64,000 bases of DNA from Ipomoea triloba (GCF_003576645.1 NC_044930.1:12917907-12981906); one strand, 5' to 3'; shown: positions 1-11,400, counted from the first letter of the stretch. The notes: a model not told the origin generated them from the sequence alone. Numbers and translations: made by a program.

Positions 1-446
1 TGTACTTCAAATTACTTTTTTTTTTTTAATGCAAATCTTTCAACTAATTTAAACATTTTCATTTATGTTTCATTTTATATATGAAACTGATTAGATTATA
101 TATTCTTTTTTTCTGTACTAGTGAGTGTCATTCTTTTCCAAGTAATTTGTGCAAAATCTTACCCCTTATGACATGCCTTAATAACTATCAATCAAAATCA
201 CACCTCCTGAAATAAGATTTAGTACAAATAATTTAAAGAAGCTAAGCAAGCATTTTGATTAAATTACTGTCATTACTCTTGTGATCTTATCGCAACATAA
301 TGACTAGTTTTACCACTCTGAAGCAAAATTAATCAAATTTCAATAATATTTTAAAAGCTGTTGTGAAGAAAAGAAGGAGCAAACAAAATAGACTAGACTA
401 GCTATTTTCACAAAGTCATGGTCATGAAGTTCTCCAAAAATATATT
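1..446. other. Duplicated intergenic flank, no gene
   Basis: AT-rich sequence with no coding signal. The part from about 121 matches sequence after about 25,846 (shared text around 'gtgtcattcttttcca'), and the part near 380-440 matches about 26,630-26,680. It is therefore one more copy of the flanking sequence that travels with the receptor genes. Confidence 0.5.
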
Positions 447-1070
447 GGCACTGTTTGGTAAATAATTAGCCTATCAACTAATTAATTTTGACTTATTTGA
501 TCACTATTAATTGTTTGACGTGGTTAAAAATTCAATTTAAGTATTTATTCTAACTTCAAAATACTAAAATTCAAAAGTATACTCAAAACAACATTTTCAA
601 TTATCTTTTTGAGAAAAGAAATTAAACTAAACAAGCTATCGCCTAACAACTAATTTATCAAACATCTTTCCACAATCAGCTAATGTTATCAACTAATCAT
701 ACCTTCTAACCCAATTAGCTAACATCTATTTACCAAACAAGGCCATGTTTGCTTTCCACAATCAGCTAATGTTATAAACTAATCATACCTTCTAACCCAA
801 TCACCTAACATTTATTTAATTACCAAACAATAAGGCCATGTTTGCTATGAAATTGTTGAGGGGTTTACCAAACAAGGCGATGTTTGCTATGAAATTGTTG
901 AGGGGAAATAATGCATGCACACCGTACCGTGAAAATTGGGCAAGAAATAGGCCATGTTTGCTATGAAATTGTTGAGGGGTTTACCAAACAAGGCCATGTT
1001 TGCTATGAAATTGTTGAGGGGAAATAATGCATGCACACCGTACCGTGAAAATTGTTGGAGAAGTTTCGGA
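447..1070. mobile_element. MITE-like element with nested tandem duplications
   Basis: The element starts GGCACTGTTTGGTAAAT at 447, and an inverted match (ATTTACCAAACAAGGCC) ends near 743, giving imperfect terminal inverted repeats of the hAT/PIF MITE kind. A second copy of the right end follows to about 838. Then 'ggccatgtttgctatgaaattg' recurs at 834, 876, 950 and 992: pairs 42 bp apart inside a 116-bp duplication. No target-site duplication could be defined. The short open frame across this region is a by-product of the repeats. Confidence 0.5.
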
Positions 1071-1479
1071 CAAGAGGAAAAAAAAGGAGAGGAAATGAGA
1101 TCTTCAGGCGTGATATCACTTTCCTATAAGCTTTTAATCTTTCCTCTACAAAGCAACGAGGTATCAAGATTAAATCTTATGGGATACAAGAAGATGAAAC
1201 AAATTAAGTTCTTAGGTCGCTTTGATAAGAACTTCTTAGAGAGTTATTGTACTGTGATGTATCAAGATATCATGCAAATAAAATTGCGTCTTTGATCAGA
1301 TGACACTCCTAGAATTTATAGAGATAAATTCTAACTGTTAGGAGCAGTTACTGGAAGTTTATATTAGTTTAAAAACTGACTTTCAAAGATATATATAAAA
1401 TATATTCTTTTGGATTTTACCATTCTGGTTTAGGCAGTTATGTACACACATATGAAATATAATTTTAAATTATATTCAC

Positions 1480-2070
1480 ATGTTAATATCTCCAAAGCAC
1501 TTTGAATATGCAAGGACAAGAGATATTAACATTAGCTCACGTGCACTTAACGGAACTTTCATTCATGCAAACTTTAGTTCAAGTTCGAGACATCAACAAC
1601 CTTATACGTTCATGCCTTGCGAGAATGCGAGACATAACCCAATTTCCATGCAAGTGTATTTGCTTAGCAAGATAACGCTTCGAGAGGTGCATGCCTAATG
1701 AAGGTTCATGCCTTCGAGAGGTACATCACCATCATATTCGAGAGGTGAATGTACTGCGTAAATTGCCTTCGTTTCCATGTGGACCTTCGAGACATCAAAA
1801 AGAATTCACGCAAAACTCAGTTCGGGCTGAGAAATAATCTCCCACGAGACATTGATTTTCCGCGAACCGATCTCTCGAACATCTCAAAATCATCGATTTT
1901 TCGCGAACCGATCTCTCGAACATCTCAAAATCATCTCTACCAAACTAAATAATATCTAAACTTTCATGGTAGACATCTGAACCTTCCGCGAACCGATCTC
2001 TCGAACATCTCAAAATCATCTCTACCCAACTAAATAATATTTAAACTTTCATGGTAGACATCTGAACCAT
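1480..2070. repeat. Unclassified tandem repeat, CTCGAAC-rich
   Basis: The block starting 'cgcgaaccgatctctcgaac' occurs at 1,861, 1,902 and 1,987. The last two copies form an 85-bp tandem duplication running into the shared 'actttcatggtagacatctgaac'. The preceding 400 bp is rich in 'ttcgagaggt'/'tcgagacat' words. No open frame with family resemblance is visible, and I cannot assign the element to a class. Confidence 0.5.
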
Positions 2071-2084
2071 TAATATCCATCTCG

Positions 2085-2232
2085 TAGTCTACTTTCTCAA
2101 CCTACTGAAGGTAACAAAGAGTCAATAGAGTCAACAGTTGACTCCACTGAGGCTCAAACCCACTCCCATCATTCATGTGAGAGTGTAAATCGGGACACTG
2201 GGTGCCACTAGACCACAAAGTCTTTGGCGCTT
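2085..2232 (-). mobile_element. tRNA-derived SINE, family 1, minus strand
   Basis: On the minus strand this reads a pol III A-box-like 'tggtctagtggca' and a B-box 'ggtttgagcc', followed by 'cagtggagtc' and 'cctactga'-type sequence. Family members at 10,985, 26,080, 27,330, 28,256 and 60,248 share the same order of boxes. The family's usual tail (act...acattgtaacagagt) is poorly preserved here. Confidence 0.6.
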
Positions 2233-2469
2233 AATTCCTTTACTACTACTAAAATTTTATCTAGTATTTTATAAAGGTAGAAGGGTCAAATAGACTCATC
2301 TATTACTCACAAGTGTTTAATTAACACATTGGTCTAAAATAAGAGCTAATTTGATACATAATTTTTTTTTAAAATTCTTGCATTTATCATTTGTTCAGGT
2401 TCCAAAAGATTTTGATGACATGATGCCCGATTAAGTTGGTGTGGCTAGCAAATTTTTTTATTTTTTATT

Positions 2470-3404
2470 TTCGACATGGCGTCCAGTAAAATAATATTTT
2501 CCTTGACATGACTTCAGTCCACCAAAAAATGAACTTTTTACTTTTCGGTGGCATGGCATCACTCTAAGTCTACTTGGGAGAGCTAAGACTCTAACGAGCA
2601 TTATAGGTGACCTCTTGAAATAGGTATTTCTTATCAATTTTATTGGATTGTTTGTGCACTTCCTAAGTGGTTATCCTTGATCCATTCAAATATTCATTAT
2701 GAAATGACATTCTCCATACACACGAACTATTTTATAAAATAAAAAATTATGCGTAATAATTTAATTTAAACACTGTTTTATACCGTACAATTACAAATAT
2801 AAAATAAAAAAACATAATATGTATTTTTAAAAAATTATCAAAATACTAAATATTCAACAAAAAATACAATTCAAATACGCACTAGAAAATGGCATTCTCC
2901 ATAGACACTTAGATTCGAAATCATTCCAAACTAGAGACTGATAGACCGAGTTGGCTACTTTTACAAATCATGATCATGATGTCTTCCAAAAAAACACAAT
3001 ATAATGATCAACTTGTCAAGAAAAATTAACAATATAATAATTTTCTGCTAAGAAATTGTGGGAAAGAGGAATTATGAGTACCGTTAAGTTTGGGCAAGAA
3101 ATTATGTAAATCATTCAATTATAGGTTAGCATCTGACAATGCAACATTGATAGATTAGCAATGGAGTTTTCAAGAAAATTAATCTTTTGTAACTTTAATT
3201 TGGCGCAGTCGTCACTTTTTAAAAACTAAAAATCATGTGTAGTAATTCAATTTTATACCATTATTGCAAATATATATAAAATAAAGATGGAACATAATAC
3301 TTGTTAAAAAATAATTTATCAAAATAAAAAATATTCACTTAAAAATTACATATATTCTCCATACATACATAGATTTGAAATCATCCACAAACATTAATTT
3401 AAGA
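2470..3404. repeat. Shared 5' flank of RLP copies 1 and 2
   Basis: This segment and 12,700-13,930 are the same ancestral sequence. Shared landmarks are the 'ccactaaaaagtga' block, the 'gagactgatagaccg' block, 'aagaggaattatgagtaccg' and 'ttaatttggcgcagtcgtca'. No gene is present. It is useful because it supplies the empty site for the LINE insertion in the copy 2 flank. Confidence 0.75.
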
Positions 3405-3700
3405 GAAAATTACACTTTTCGTTCTTAAGTTATGGGGTAATTGTAGGATATTCGTACCTAAGTTATTGTCATACTCACTTTTCGTCCCTAAGTTATCATT
3501 GGCATTGCACTTTTCGTCCCTAAGTTATACTAATTGCAAATTTCGTCTCTAAGTTATCATTACGTTGCACTTTTTGTCCCTAGCTTAAGTGTGCAAATTT
3601 TAATTAATTTTTTATTAAAAAATCTTTAATCGAACTTTTTCGATTCAACGCCAATTTTTTTAATGAAGTTTACCGGAGTTTTTCAGTTAACTATTTTTTA
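3405..3700. repeat. Interspersed repeat with 'cttttcgtccctaagttat' units
   Basis: At least four imperfect repeats of 'ttttcgtccctaagttat' occur between about 3,417 and 3,590. The equivalent position upstream of copy 2 (about 13,910-14,000) has different sequence, so the block is an insertion or replacement just upstream of the copy 1 promoter. This word is typical of terminal parts of plant DNA transposons, but no ends could be fixed. Confidence 0.45.
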
Positions 3701-3778
3701 ATCAAAAACAATGTTAATATAGCAGGATTTAACATGGGAGGCGGAAGAAAGCATACAAAAAGAACCGTCAAACATATG

Positions 3779-3795
3779 CTGCTATATATATATCT
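3779..3795 (+). promoter_or_regulatory. Putative TATA box of RLP copy 1
   Basis: The sequence 'gctgctatatatatatctc' lies about 80 bp upstream of the copy 1 ATG. The same word, embedded in a conserved 'aaagaaccg...aaacatatgctgct' block, precedes copies 2 and 3, which argues for a conserved core promoter. Confidence 0.55.
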
Positions 3796-6614
3796 CACAT
3801 ATGCTGCTTCCATACACAAAACTCAAAGGAACTAAAAAAAAAAAATCGTATTTATTTTTGAGACACCATGAAACATACCAAACATAATATTATGCTAGTG
3901 CTTATTTTTCTGGTGCTCATTTCCAAATTTGGGTATTGTTACTCAAATGATGCTGCTAGTTGCATTGAAGGGGAACGAATTGCTCTTCTCCAATTCAAGG
4001 AAAGCTTAATTGATACATCAAATCGTCTCTCTTCATGGAACGGTCTTGATTGTTATGAATGGGAGGGAATTTCTTGTAATTCAACAACTGGTCATGTCTT
4101 AAAGCTTGATTTGCATAACCCAGCTACACTTACACCTAATGATATTGACTACTATTATGATGGTTTGCCATCAAACTATAGCAACAACTGCTTGGGAGGT
4201 GAGATCAATCATTCTCTTATCAACTTAACACATTTGAATTACCTTGATCTAAGCTTCAACAATTTTTCTAAGATCCGAATTCCTGTATTTTTCGGATCTT
4301 TCAAAAACTTGAGGTATCTTAACCTCACAAGCTCTGGTTTTGTGGGAAATATTCCCACCCATCTTGGAAATCTTTCAAGCTTAGAGTGTCTCCACTTTGG
4401 ACAGGCTTCGGTTGATGACTTGACTGCAAATGACTTGGCTACAAATAACTTAGATTGGTTGACCAGCCTTTCTTCACTAAAAAGCCTTGACATGTCTGCA
4501 GTTTTCATTCGGCCAAGTGAAAATGTGTTTGGCACAATCAATAAACTTGTATCTCTCTCTTTTTTAAACTTGTATTCCTGTCAGCTTAACATTACCAATC
4601 CTCCTTCACTTGTTAATTCCACTTCTCTCATCTCCCTGAATCTCGGTGAGAATGCATGGGATGCCATGACCCTTCTATGGTTATCTAATCTCACAAGACT
4701 TGAGAATCTCAATCTACATGATAATCTAAATTTCGCTTATAGCTTCAATTCTTCACTGTTAATTCCATTTTGTGAGCACCTGAATTTAATTTCTATAGAT
4801 CTCTTTTCCAGTAGATTTCAAGGTCCAATTCCCCATTGTCTTGGAAATTTGACTTCTTTAACCTTTCTTAACTTAGCAATCAATAAGTTTGAGGGTTCAA
4901 TTCCAAAGAGCATAAGTCGTCTTTGTAGATTGCAAACTCTAGATTTATATATTAATGAACTAAGCGGGTTGTTGACGGATTTCTTAGGAGCTCCATCTGA
5001 GTGCCTTTCATATAGTTTGGAAATGTTATCCTTAGATGGCAACCATTTTACTGGTCAACTACCAAATCAGTTATACAAGTATAAAAATTTGAATACCCTT
5101 TCTCTCAATTCAAATTCCCTCTCTGGTCCCATAGCAGATTCACTTGGAAATTTGTCAATGTTGTCTTGGTTAGATATTAGTTACAACAAGTTCAGTGGTA
5201 GCATTCCCACAAGTCTTGGACAGCTTTCAAACCTTCACACTTTATATATAGACCATAATTCCTTCCAGGGCATTCTCTCTGAATTACATTTTTCAGAACT
5301 TATCAATCTGAAAAGATTAGGAATATCTGAAAATTCATTATTTCTTGATGTAAGCTCCAACTGGGATCCTCCTTTTCAATTGAAAGAGATTGTACTGGAT
5401 TCAATCAAAGTTGGCCCTCACTTCCCACAATGGCTTCGTACCCAAACAAAAGTTTTTTCCCTATTCATGTCCAATGCAAGCATCTCAGATGCTATCCCTG
5501 ATTGGTTTGGAAATTTATTCTGGACTTGCAGTGCAATAGATCTCTCTAAAAATGATATTAGAGGAGAACTCTCCATGAGTGTTGAAGGTTTCATGAATGA
5601 ATTCAAGCAAGGTTGTCTATGGATCTATCTTTCAGACAATCATTTGACTGGTGAAATTCCAAAGTGGTTATGCAATTTAAAACATTTACAGATGCTTGAT
5701 ATTTCTTCAAATAAATTGTCTGGAGAAATACCTTCGTGCTTTGGAAAATTACAAGAGTTGGGATATTTAGAATTGGGGAATAACAATTTATTTGGTCACA
5801 TTCCAAATTCATTGGGATCTCTCAGTCAGCTCTTCTCTCTGCACTTGCAGAACAACAAATTTGAAGGGGAACTCCCTTCAAGCTTGCAAAATTTAGGAAG
5901 CTTGATCACCTTGGATTTAAGTGAAAATGGATTAATGGATGTTATTCCCCCTTGGATAGGAGAAAACCTACGAAGTCTGAGGTTTCTTAATTTTCAGAAA
6001 AATAAATTCTTTGGAGATATTCCATTTCAATTGTGTTATCTGAATGCTCTTCAGTTGTTGAACTTGGCAAATAACAATATATCTGGGTCTATCCCTCAGT
6101 GTTTCAACAACTTCACTGCAATGGTTAATGACTCAATACTTGATATCCACGGTGTCGCTTTTGAGGAAAACATTCAAGAATCTATAAAAGGATTGGAATT
6201 GGAATATACTAGAAACCTTAAATTTCTTTAATCCATTGACCTGTCAGGGAATCATATCACTGGAGAGATTCCATTAGAAGTGATGAGTTTGCAAGCATTG
6301 AATAATCTAAATCTTTCTAGAAATAATTTGAGTGGGACTATCCCTCAGACAATTGGCAATCTGAGCAAAATTGAATCTCTTGATTTGTCAATGAATGCGT
6401 TCTTTGGTCCCATTCCTCAAAGCTTATCATCTTTGAATTTTTTGAGCTATCTGAATCTGTCATTTAACAAGTTAAATGGAAGAATACCAACGGGGCATCA
6501 ACTCCAGACCCTCGATGATCCATCCATTTACCTTGGTAACGAAGGGCTTTGTGGTGTCCCACTTTTGAAGAGTTGCCCTGGTGATGATAAACCGTCATTT
6601 GTTAATCAACCTAC

Positions 6615-6698
6615 AGAAACTAAATTAACCAATGATGATCATGAGTTTTTGATGTGAGAAACTAAATTAACCAATGATGATCATGAGTTTTTGATGTG
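6615..6698 (+). repeat. Perfect 42-bp tandem duplication 1
   Basis: Bases 6,615-6,656 and 6,657-6,698 are identical, and the match ends exactly at both sides. The unit encodes the acidic juxtamembrane stretch ETKLTNDDHEFLM. It stays in frame, but the junction makes the TGA at 6,655. Copy 4 has a single copy of this unit. Confidence 0.9.
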
Positions 6699-6722
6699 GT
6701 TCTACGCTGGTTTGGGACCTGG

Positions 6723-6806
6723 TTTCTTTGTTGGATTCATTGGAGTATTATGTACTCTATTGTTTTTCTTTGTTGGATTCATTGGAGTATTATGTACTCT
6801 ATTGTT
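6723..6806 (+). repeat. Perfect 42-bp tandem duplication 2, in the membrane segment
   Basis: Bases 6,723-6,764 equal 6,765-6,806. The in-frame unit encodes FFVGFIGVLCTLLF, so the predicted membrane segment would be doubled in length. It lies 108 bp from the other 42-bp duplication and has the same exact period. Confidence 0.9.
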
Positions 6807-7039
6807 CAAGACATCTTGGCGCTATGCATATTTCAAATGTCTGGAGATCACTTTCAACAAAATTTTATGTGGCATTTCAATTAAACGGAACAGGTTAGTC
6901 TTCCATCAAATGCTATTTTTGTCAATACGAATTCAATGATTACATTACGAATGAAAATGCTATTTTATATGACCATATCATATTCAATGTCATGCTCTAT
7001 TTATGTTACCCACTCTTTTTTTTATAACATATTTTGCAG

Positions 7040-7429
7040 GCGTTGATGGCATTGAGGTTTCCTTTGCGATAAACGAACTAGCTTGTTGCTTATGTGTGTA
7101 CTTCTGGCAATATTTGTTGCAGTAGCAATATGATCGATGCTTTAGTATGTATTTTGTAATAATATGTTTGTCATACATTGGATTCTCAATCTGTTCTCAA
7201 CAGATTTGTTGGTCTGTGTTTGTCTTAAATCATGTTATTTATAGTTATAGTTTATTTGATATCATGATGTTGTTTTTATAACGAGACGTTTGTTGATAAA
7301 TGATGCATGTATCAGTTAATTTTTCACAAATTTATTTGACTTTAAATTAGCTGTTTGAGGATTGGTGTTAAACAGAAATTAGAAGGCTTCTTCGCCCATC
7401 GCCAGACCAGAGAGGAAGGCTTTTAATCC
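7040..7429. other. 3' flank of RLP copy 1 (type A flank)
   Basis: After the terminal exon this matches the flank after copy 4 (42,489-42,880): shared 'ggattctcaatctgttctcaacagattt', 'gatatcatgatgttgt' and 'cagaccagagag'. A third version lies at about 21,650-21,990. There is no independent gene. The match stops at 'aatccgttt', where copy 1 runs directly into LCB2 exon sequence. Confidence 0.7.
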
Positions 7430-8165
7430 GTTTCTCTTGGGATCATATAAGATATAACTATCTTGGTTTTGGTGCATCTGATGAATATTGCACACCTGGT
7501 GTGATGAATATTTTCTCCAAGCACTTGTAGTAGCCGTGTAGAAGGAGGTATGCTTGGTATATTGGGAAACTATTATCACTTACCTTTTTTTAGAAAGGAA
7601 AGGACTACTTTTAAATCTGCTTATTGGTGAACTAATTTAAGTTTTCAGGCACACTGTCAATACACATTGAACTGGAGGAACGCGTTGCTAATTATGTTAG
7701 ATAACCAGCTGCTATAGTTTTTGATTGGCATGGGCTATGTAACAAACTCAGCAATTCTTCCTGTCTTGATTCGAAAGGTATCTCATCAGATGCTAATGTA
7801 AGCATAATTTTTTTTTTCATGTGAACTGTTTTTATTAGCATTGTAATTTGCCATAATTTTCAGGGTGGCTTGATTATCAGTGATTCTCTAAACCACAACT
7901 CTATTGCTAATGGTGCTCGAGGCTCTGGAGCTACTATTCGTGTCTTCCAACATAACAGTTAGTTTGTAGTAATTGAGCTTCTTCTTGGTTTGCAAAAAGG
8001 TCTTTCCTTCGTATTTATACTTTTCTATCTTCAGCACCCTCCCATTTGGAGAATGTTTTGAGAGAACAAATTGGTGAAGGACAACCCAGAACACATAGGC
8101 CTTGGAAGAAGATAATTGTTGTTGGAAGAAAACAGAGTTCAGCTGGACTGAATTATTATATGTGA
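7430..8165 (+). pseudogene. LCB2: LCB2 serine palmitoyltransferase fragment (middle exons)
   Basis: Remnant of the pyridoxal-phosphate subunit of serine palmitoyltransferase, the ER enzyme that starts sphingolipid synthesis. Readable pieces in order are: NYLGFGASDEYCTPGV and, in another frame, STCSSRVEGG (7,430-7,545); a GT...AG intron (about 7,546-7,649); LSIHIELEERVANYV then a broken PAAIVF...MGYATNSAILPV (to about 7,778); an intron; GGLIISDSLNHNSIANGARG and SGATIRVFQHN (7,864-7,950); an intron; and APSHLENVLREQIGEGQPRT then HRPWKKIIVV (8,033-8,130). TAA at 7,702-7,704 replaces the lysine of GKPAA, and a 4-bp insertion follows at about 7,722. Retained introns show a genomic copy, not a retrocopy. 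The N-terminal exons are absent here but lie at 43.3-43.8 kb. Confidence 0.88.
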
Positions 8166-8407
8166 GTGTACATTGCCAATGTTGTTTTGCTTCAATTCGA
8201 TATTGAAATCTAAAAGGAGTCCAAAAAATGTGTTTAGTGTGAATGATGATTACCTGTAAGATGTACATATATTGTCATTAAAAGAAATGGTACGGTGATT
8301 GTCAAAATCTAAAGCTCATGTGTTGCATTTTTCTTGTTTCAAATGAATTAAAAGTTGAGTGTGATTATTGTCAATACCCTCTCCGTCGAGCCTGTTATAT
8401 TGGGCCT

Positions 8408-9054
8408 TCTTAGTGCAAGGTATGAAGATGAAATTGATGAAGTCATAAAAGGATTAACATTGCAGTACACTAAAAACCTTCGATTCCTAAGATCTATAGA
8501 TCTTTCAGGGAACCATATTGATGGAAAGATCCCTGTTGAGATAATGAGTTTGCATTGCATTGCAGAACTTGAATATTTCTAGAAATAATCTAAGTGGAAC
8601 AATCCCTGAGGCTATTGGCAATTTGAGCAAAATTGAATCACTTGATTTATCTAGAAATGAGCTCTCTGGTCCCGTTCCACCAAGCTTGTCATTTTTGAAT
8701 TTTTTGAGCCACTTGAACTTATCATTCAACAATTTATATGGAAGGATACCAACAGGAAGTTAACTTCAGACCCTCAATGATCCATCCATTTACATGGGCA
8801 ATGCGGGACTTTGTGGTGCCCCACTTCCAATGGATTGTCCAGGTGATGTACCATCTTTTGCTAATCAATCTACAAAAACCAGTAGTGATGATGACCATGA
8901 ATTTTTCATGTGGTTCTATGCTGGTTTGGGGCCTGGTTTCTTTGTTGGATTCATTGGAGTATTAAGCATTCTATTGTTCGCAAGATCTTGGAGCTATGCT
9001 TACTTCAAATTTTTAGAGATGGCTTACAACAAAATACTCTATTATTTTCATTAA
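8408..9054 (+). pseudogene. LRR-RLP 3' fragment (type B)
   Basis: This begins abruptly at RYEDEIDEVIKGLTLQYT, the island/last-LRR junction, and runs through the final LRRs, the GLCGAPLPMDCPGD cap, SSDDDHEFFMWFYAGLGPG, the transmembrane segment and tail to a natural stop at 9,052-9,054. It is broken by a 1-bp insertion at about 8,553-8,560 ('gcattgcattgc' where the paralogues have 'gcatgcattgc') and by CAA-to-TAA at 8,761-8,763. The ectodomain is missing. It is closest to copies 2 and 3, not to the neighbouring copy 1, and it abuts the LCB2 relic. Confidence 0.88.
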
Positions 9055-9464
9055 AGGTTAGTTTCCAATATGCTTTGAGTTATCATACTACTATTGTAAC
9101 TTTGAGTTATCATACTACTATTGTAGTCTATACAAGATTACAAGATACACTGATCAAATTAAAAGAAGAAATGACTGCAGGTAACATTTGAAAGAATAAC
9201 GACTTGAAGGGCAACCATAACCAAGTTAGTCAGTTATTGACTTGGTAATCACAAATTTACAAAGTTAATGATTCCTAGCGTGAGTAGCCTCTCTGGACAA
9301 TACCTAGTTTTCACTAAACCTTAACTCTAAATCCTAAACAAATCTAAGACCAAACTTGCTATCTTTACAAAGTCTTCGTCATGGAATGATCTTCCCAAAT
9401 ATACATTACAAGTTTGCGTAAAAATTGTTGAAGGGAATAATAATGGAGTCTTTCAAAAGATACA
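9055..9464. other. Flank shared with 26.8-27.2 kb
   Basis: No gene. It matches 26,820-27,190 closely (shared 'caatacctagttt' and 'tctaaatcctaaacaaatc'). A 27-bp tandem duplication ('tttgagttatcatactacta...') sits at 9,074-9,127; the other copy has none. Confidence 0.65.
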
Positions 9465-10399
9465 GGCTATGTTTGGCAAACCTAGCTGAAAGGTACCTGA
9501 AAGCTTAAAAGTAGCTGAAAATTGAAAAGTTATAATCTCGAAACTGAAATCCGAAGAGCTGTTAAGCTAGCTGTTATGCTTAAAAGTATTTGGTAAAATT
9601 AGTTTTTCGATAAGCTGATAAATGTAAAAAGACTAAAAAGGACATCTTCATACAATTTAAATAATTTTAAATTTAAATAGGTTTGTTTACATATTAAAAT
9701 ATAAAATTATGAAATCAATATATTTAAATAAAATATAAAGTAAGAACATATATTTGAAAATATATAAAGTAAAAAAATATTTATAATTTATAAGATTAGT
9801 TCATACAAAAATTAATGTTCAAACATAAATATCAAACTGAAATTACAACCAAACATAATGAAAAGAAAATATCAAAAAGATTTTTTTTATTTTTTATTTT
9901 TTATTTTTTATTTTTTTTTTATTTTTTTGCCCGTAAGGGCAGTTCAAGTGGTAAGAGCGTTACACCTGCAGCCGAGAGGTCGTGGGTTCGAACCTCAAAC
10001 CCTTAGGTTTGAGCCGGTCAACTATGGGTAACCTAGGCTGGTTTACCTCCTTGTGGTCCTTTGCCGGCTAGGGTTACAAGGCGAGGGCTTTACTCACATA
10101 CTCACATAGTGAGGAGTGGGGTTTACCTCGTTAATCCAAAAAAAAAAAAAGAAAATATCAAAAGGGTTTTAATTGAGAGGGGTAAAGGATGTCATTTATT
10201 TAAAATAATAAGGATAAAGGTGGAAAAAAGTTAAAAAGCTACTAGTTTATTTTGAAAAGCTATCCCAAATAGCGTTTCAAAATAAGCTCTTATTTTAAGC
10301 TACTAGCTTATTTTGAGAACATTACCAAACAGAGCTTATAGCTTATTAGTAGCTTAAAATAAGCTATAAGCTCCTAAATAAGCTCTGCCAAACAGAGCC
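9465..10399. mobile_element. PIF/Harbinger-like element with 3-bp TSD
   Basis: Ends are GGCTATGTTTGGCA... at 9,465 and ...TGCCAAACAGAGCC at 10,399, forming terminal inverted repeats, flanked by ACA at 9,462-9,464 and 10,400-10,402. The paralogous stretch at about 27,177-27,200 reads 'agatacaatttatt' without the element, which confirms both borders. There is no transposase. A younger SINE sits inside it. Confidence 0.8.
9930..10148 (+). mobile_element. tRNA-derived SINE, family 2, nested
   Basis: An A-box-like 'tcaagtggtaagagcg' and a B-box 'gggttcgaacctc' lie about 40 bp apart, followed by a non-tRNA body and a terminal A-run. The sequence 'aaaagaaaatatcaaaa' occurs at 9,861-9,877 and again at 10,147-10,163, a plausible target duplication for the insert together with its 5' T-rich tract. 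It is different in sequence from SINE family 1. Confidence 0.75.
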
Positions 10400-11400
10400 A
10401 CAATTTATTAATTATATAAAGTTATATTTAATAATTATTAAGAAATAATAAATTAATTTATTTATTTATTTATTTATATGAAGAGATTTTAACAAATAAA
10501 TAAAAATAAATTTATTTGTATGTTTGGCAGCTCCCATGGCTGTTATTTCCCATCCGCTAATAAGATAGAGGGAAATCTGACTCCAAAACTTGTTCTTTTA
10601 TACATTTAGAATTTTTATCCACTATACCCAACCTCCACTTCCACTAGTTTGACAAAATGTAAAATTATTATAAAAGTTAGTCATGCAGTAAAAAATAAAA
10701 TAAAAATAAAAATAAAAACTTATAATCAATATTAATAATCTTTTTTTTAAAATGTCATGATCAAGGAATCTTCAAAAACAGACTATACAGAGTAGACTAG
10801 TCATCTTATGTTACCGGTCTCACTAGGATTTCAATTCCACCTCACATGGTTCTATCACAGGTTACCATCTGACAACATTGATACAATAGCAACGAAATTC
10901 TTATGAAGATTCTTTTCTTGTAATTAATTTGACTTTGGCACAATCAGCTTTGAAAAAAAGTAAGATCATGTGCAATAATTTAATTTGAAAACTTTGTGAT
11001 CTAGTCGCATCAAGTTGTACTCCTATATGGAGGATGGGGGTTCGAGCCTTAATAGAGGCGATATTGACTCTTTGTGTTTCGGTCTCTATTGTAACAGAGT
11101 CTGTAGTACTCAAAAAAAAAATTAATTTGAAATTCTTTAAATTGATTTTGCAATATAATTAGTATCAAGGAAAAAGAAATGCTAGCTGGTGAGGAATGAC
11201 AGTATTGCATGAGCATAATCGACCACATATTAGTCCACAATTAGTATATCAGTAATTGACATACATTTGAAAGCGATAGATATTAGTATAATTTTTTAAA
11301 TTAAAAGTGATAGATATTATTTTAAAAGTATTAGTTGTTGGTGAGAAAATTATTATTATTATTATTTTAAAATTATTAATTTATTACATATGATTGTAGT
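10400..11400. other. Duplicated flank, no gene
   Basis: AT-rich and homologous to 27,190-28,480 (shared 'ttgtatgtttggc', 'acccaacctccacttccac', 'tcacaggttaccatctgaca'). The paralogue at 27.7-28.1 kb carries a MITE; here the site is empty at about 10,817-10,825. Confidence 0.65.
10985..11115 (+). mobile_element. SINE, family 1
   Basis: The order is 'gatctagtcgcatcaag', then B-box 'gggttcgagcc', then 'ttaatagaggc', then 'attgtaacagagt', then an A-run. The same family occurs at 26,080 and 28,256. Confidence 0.65.

Larger units (their letters stand above)
3868..7046 (+). pseudogene. LRR receptor-like protein, copy 1 (chimeric, disrupted)
   Basis: Remnant of a plasma-membrane LRR receptor-like protein without kinase domain (EIX/Cf type). 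In order: signal peptide (about residues 1-25), LRRNT beginning [16 protein letters not shown], about 28 plant-type LRRs, the island and IKGLELEYTRN motif, C-terminal LRRs, the GLCGVPLLKSCPG cap, an acidic stretch, a GxxxG-type transmembrane segment, and a short tail split by an intron (6,894-7,039) ending at TGA 7,044. It is broken by TAA at 6,229-6,231, where copy 4 has AAA, and by TGA at 6,655-6,657, created by a 42-bp tandem duplication. A second 42-bp duplication lengthens the membrane segment. The LRRNT reads LDCYEW where the paralogues have LDCCxW, so a normally paired cysteine is lost. The head resembles copy 2; from about 4,500 on it resembles copy 4. An alternative is a truncated secreted ectodomain of 787 residues. 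Confidence 0.85.

Noticed and set aside
9937..10010. A tRNA gene suggested by A- and B-box-like sequence
   Set aside because: The boxes are followed by a non-tRNA body and an A-run, and no cloverleaf with acceptor stem closes; it is a SINE.
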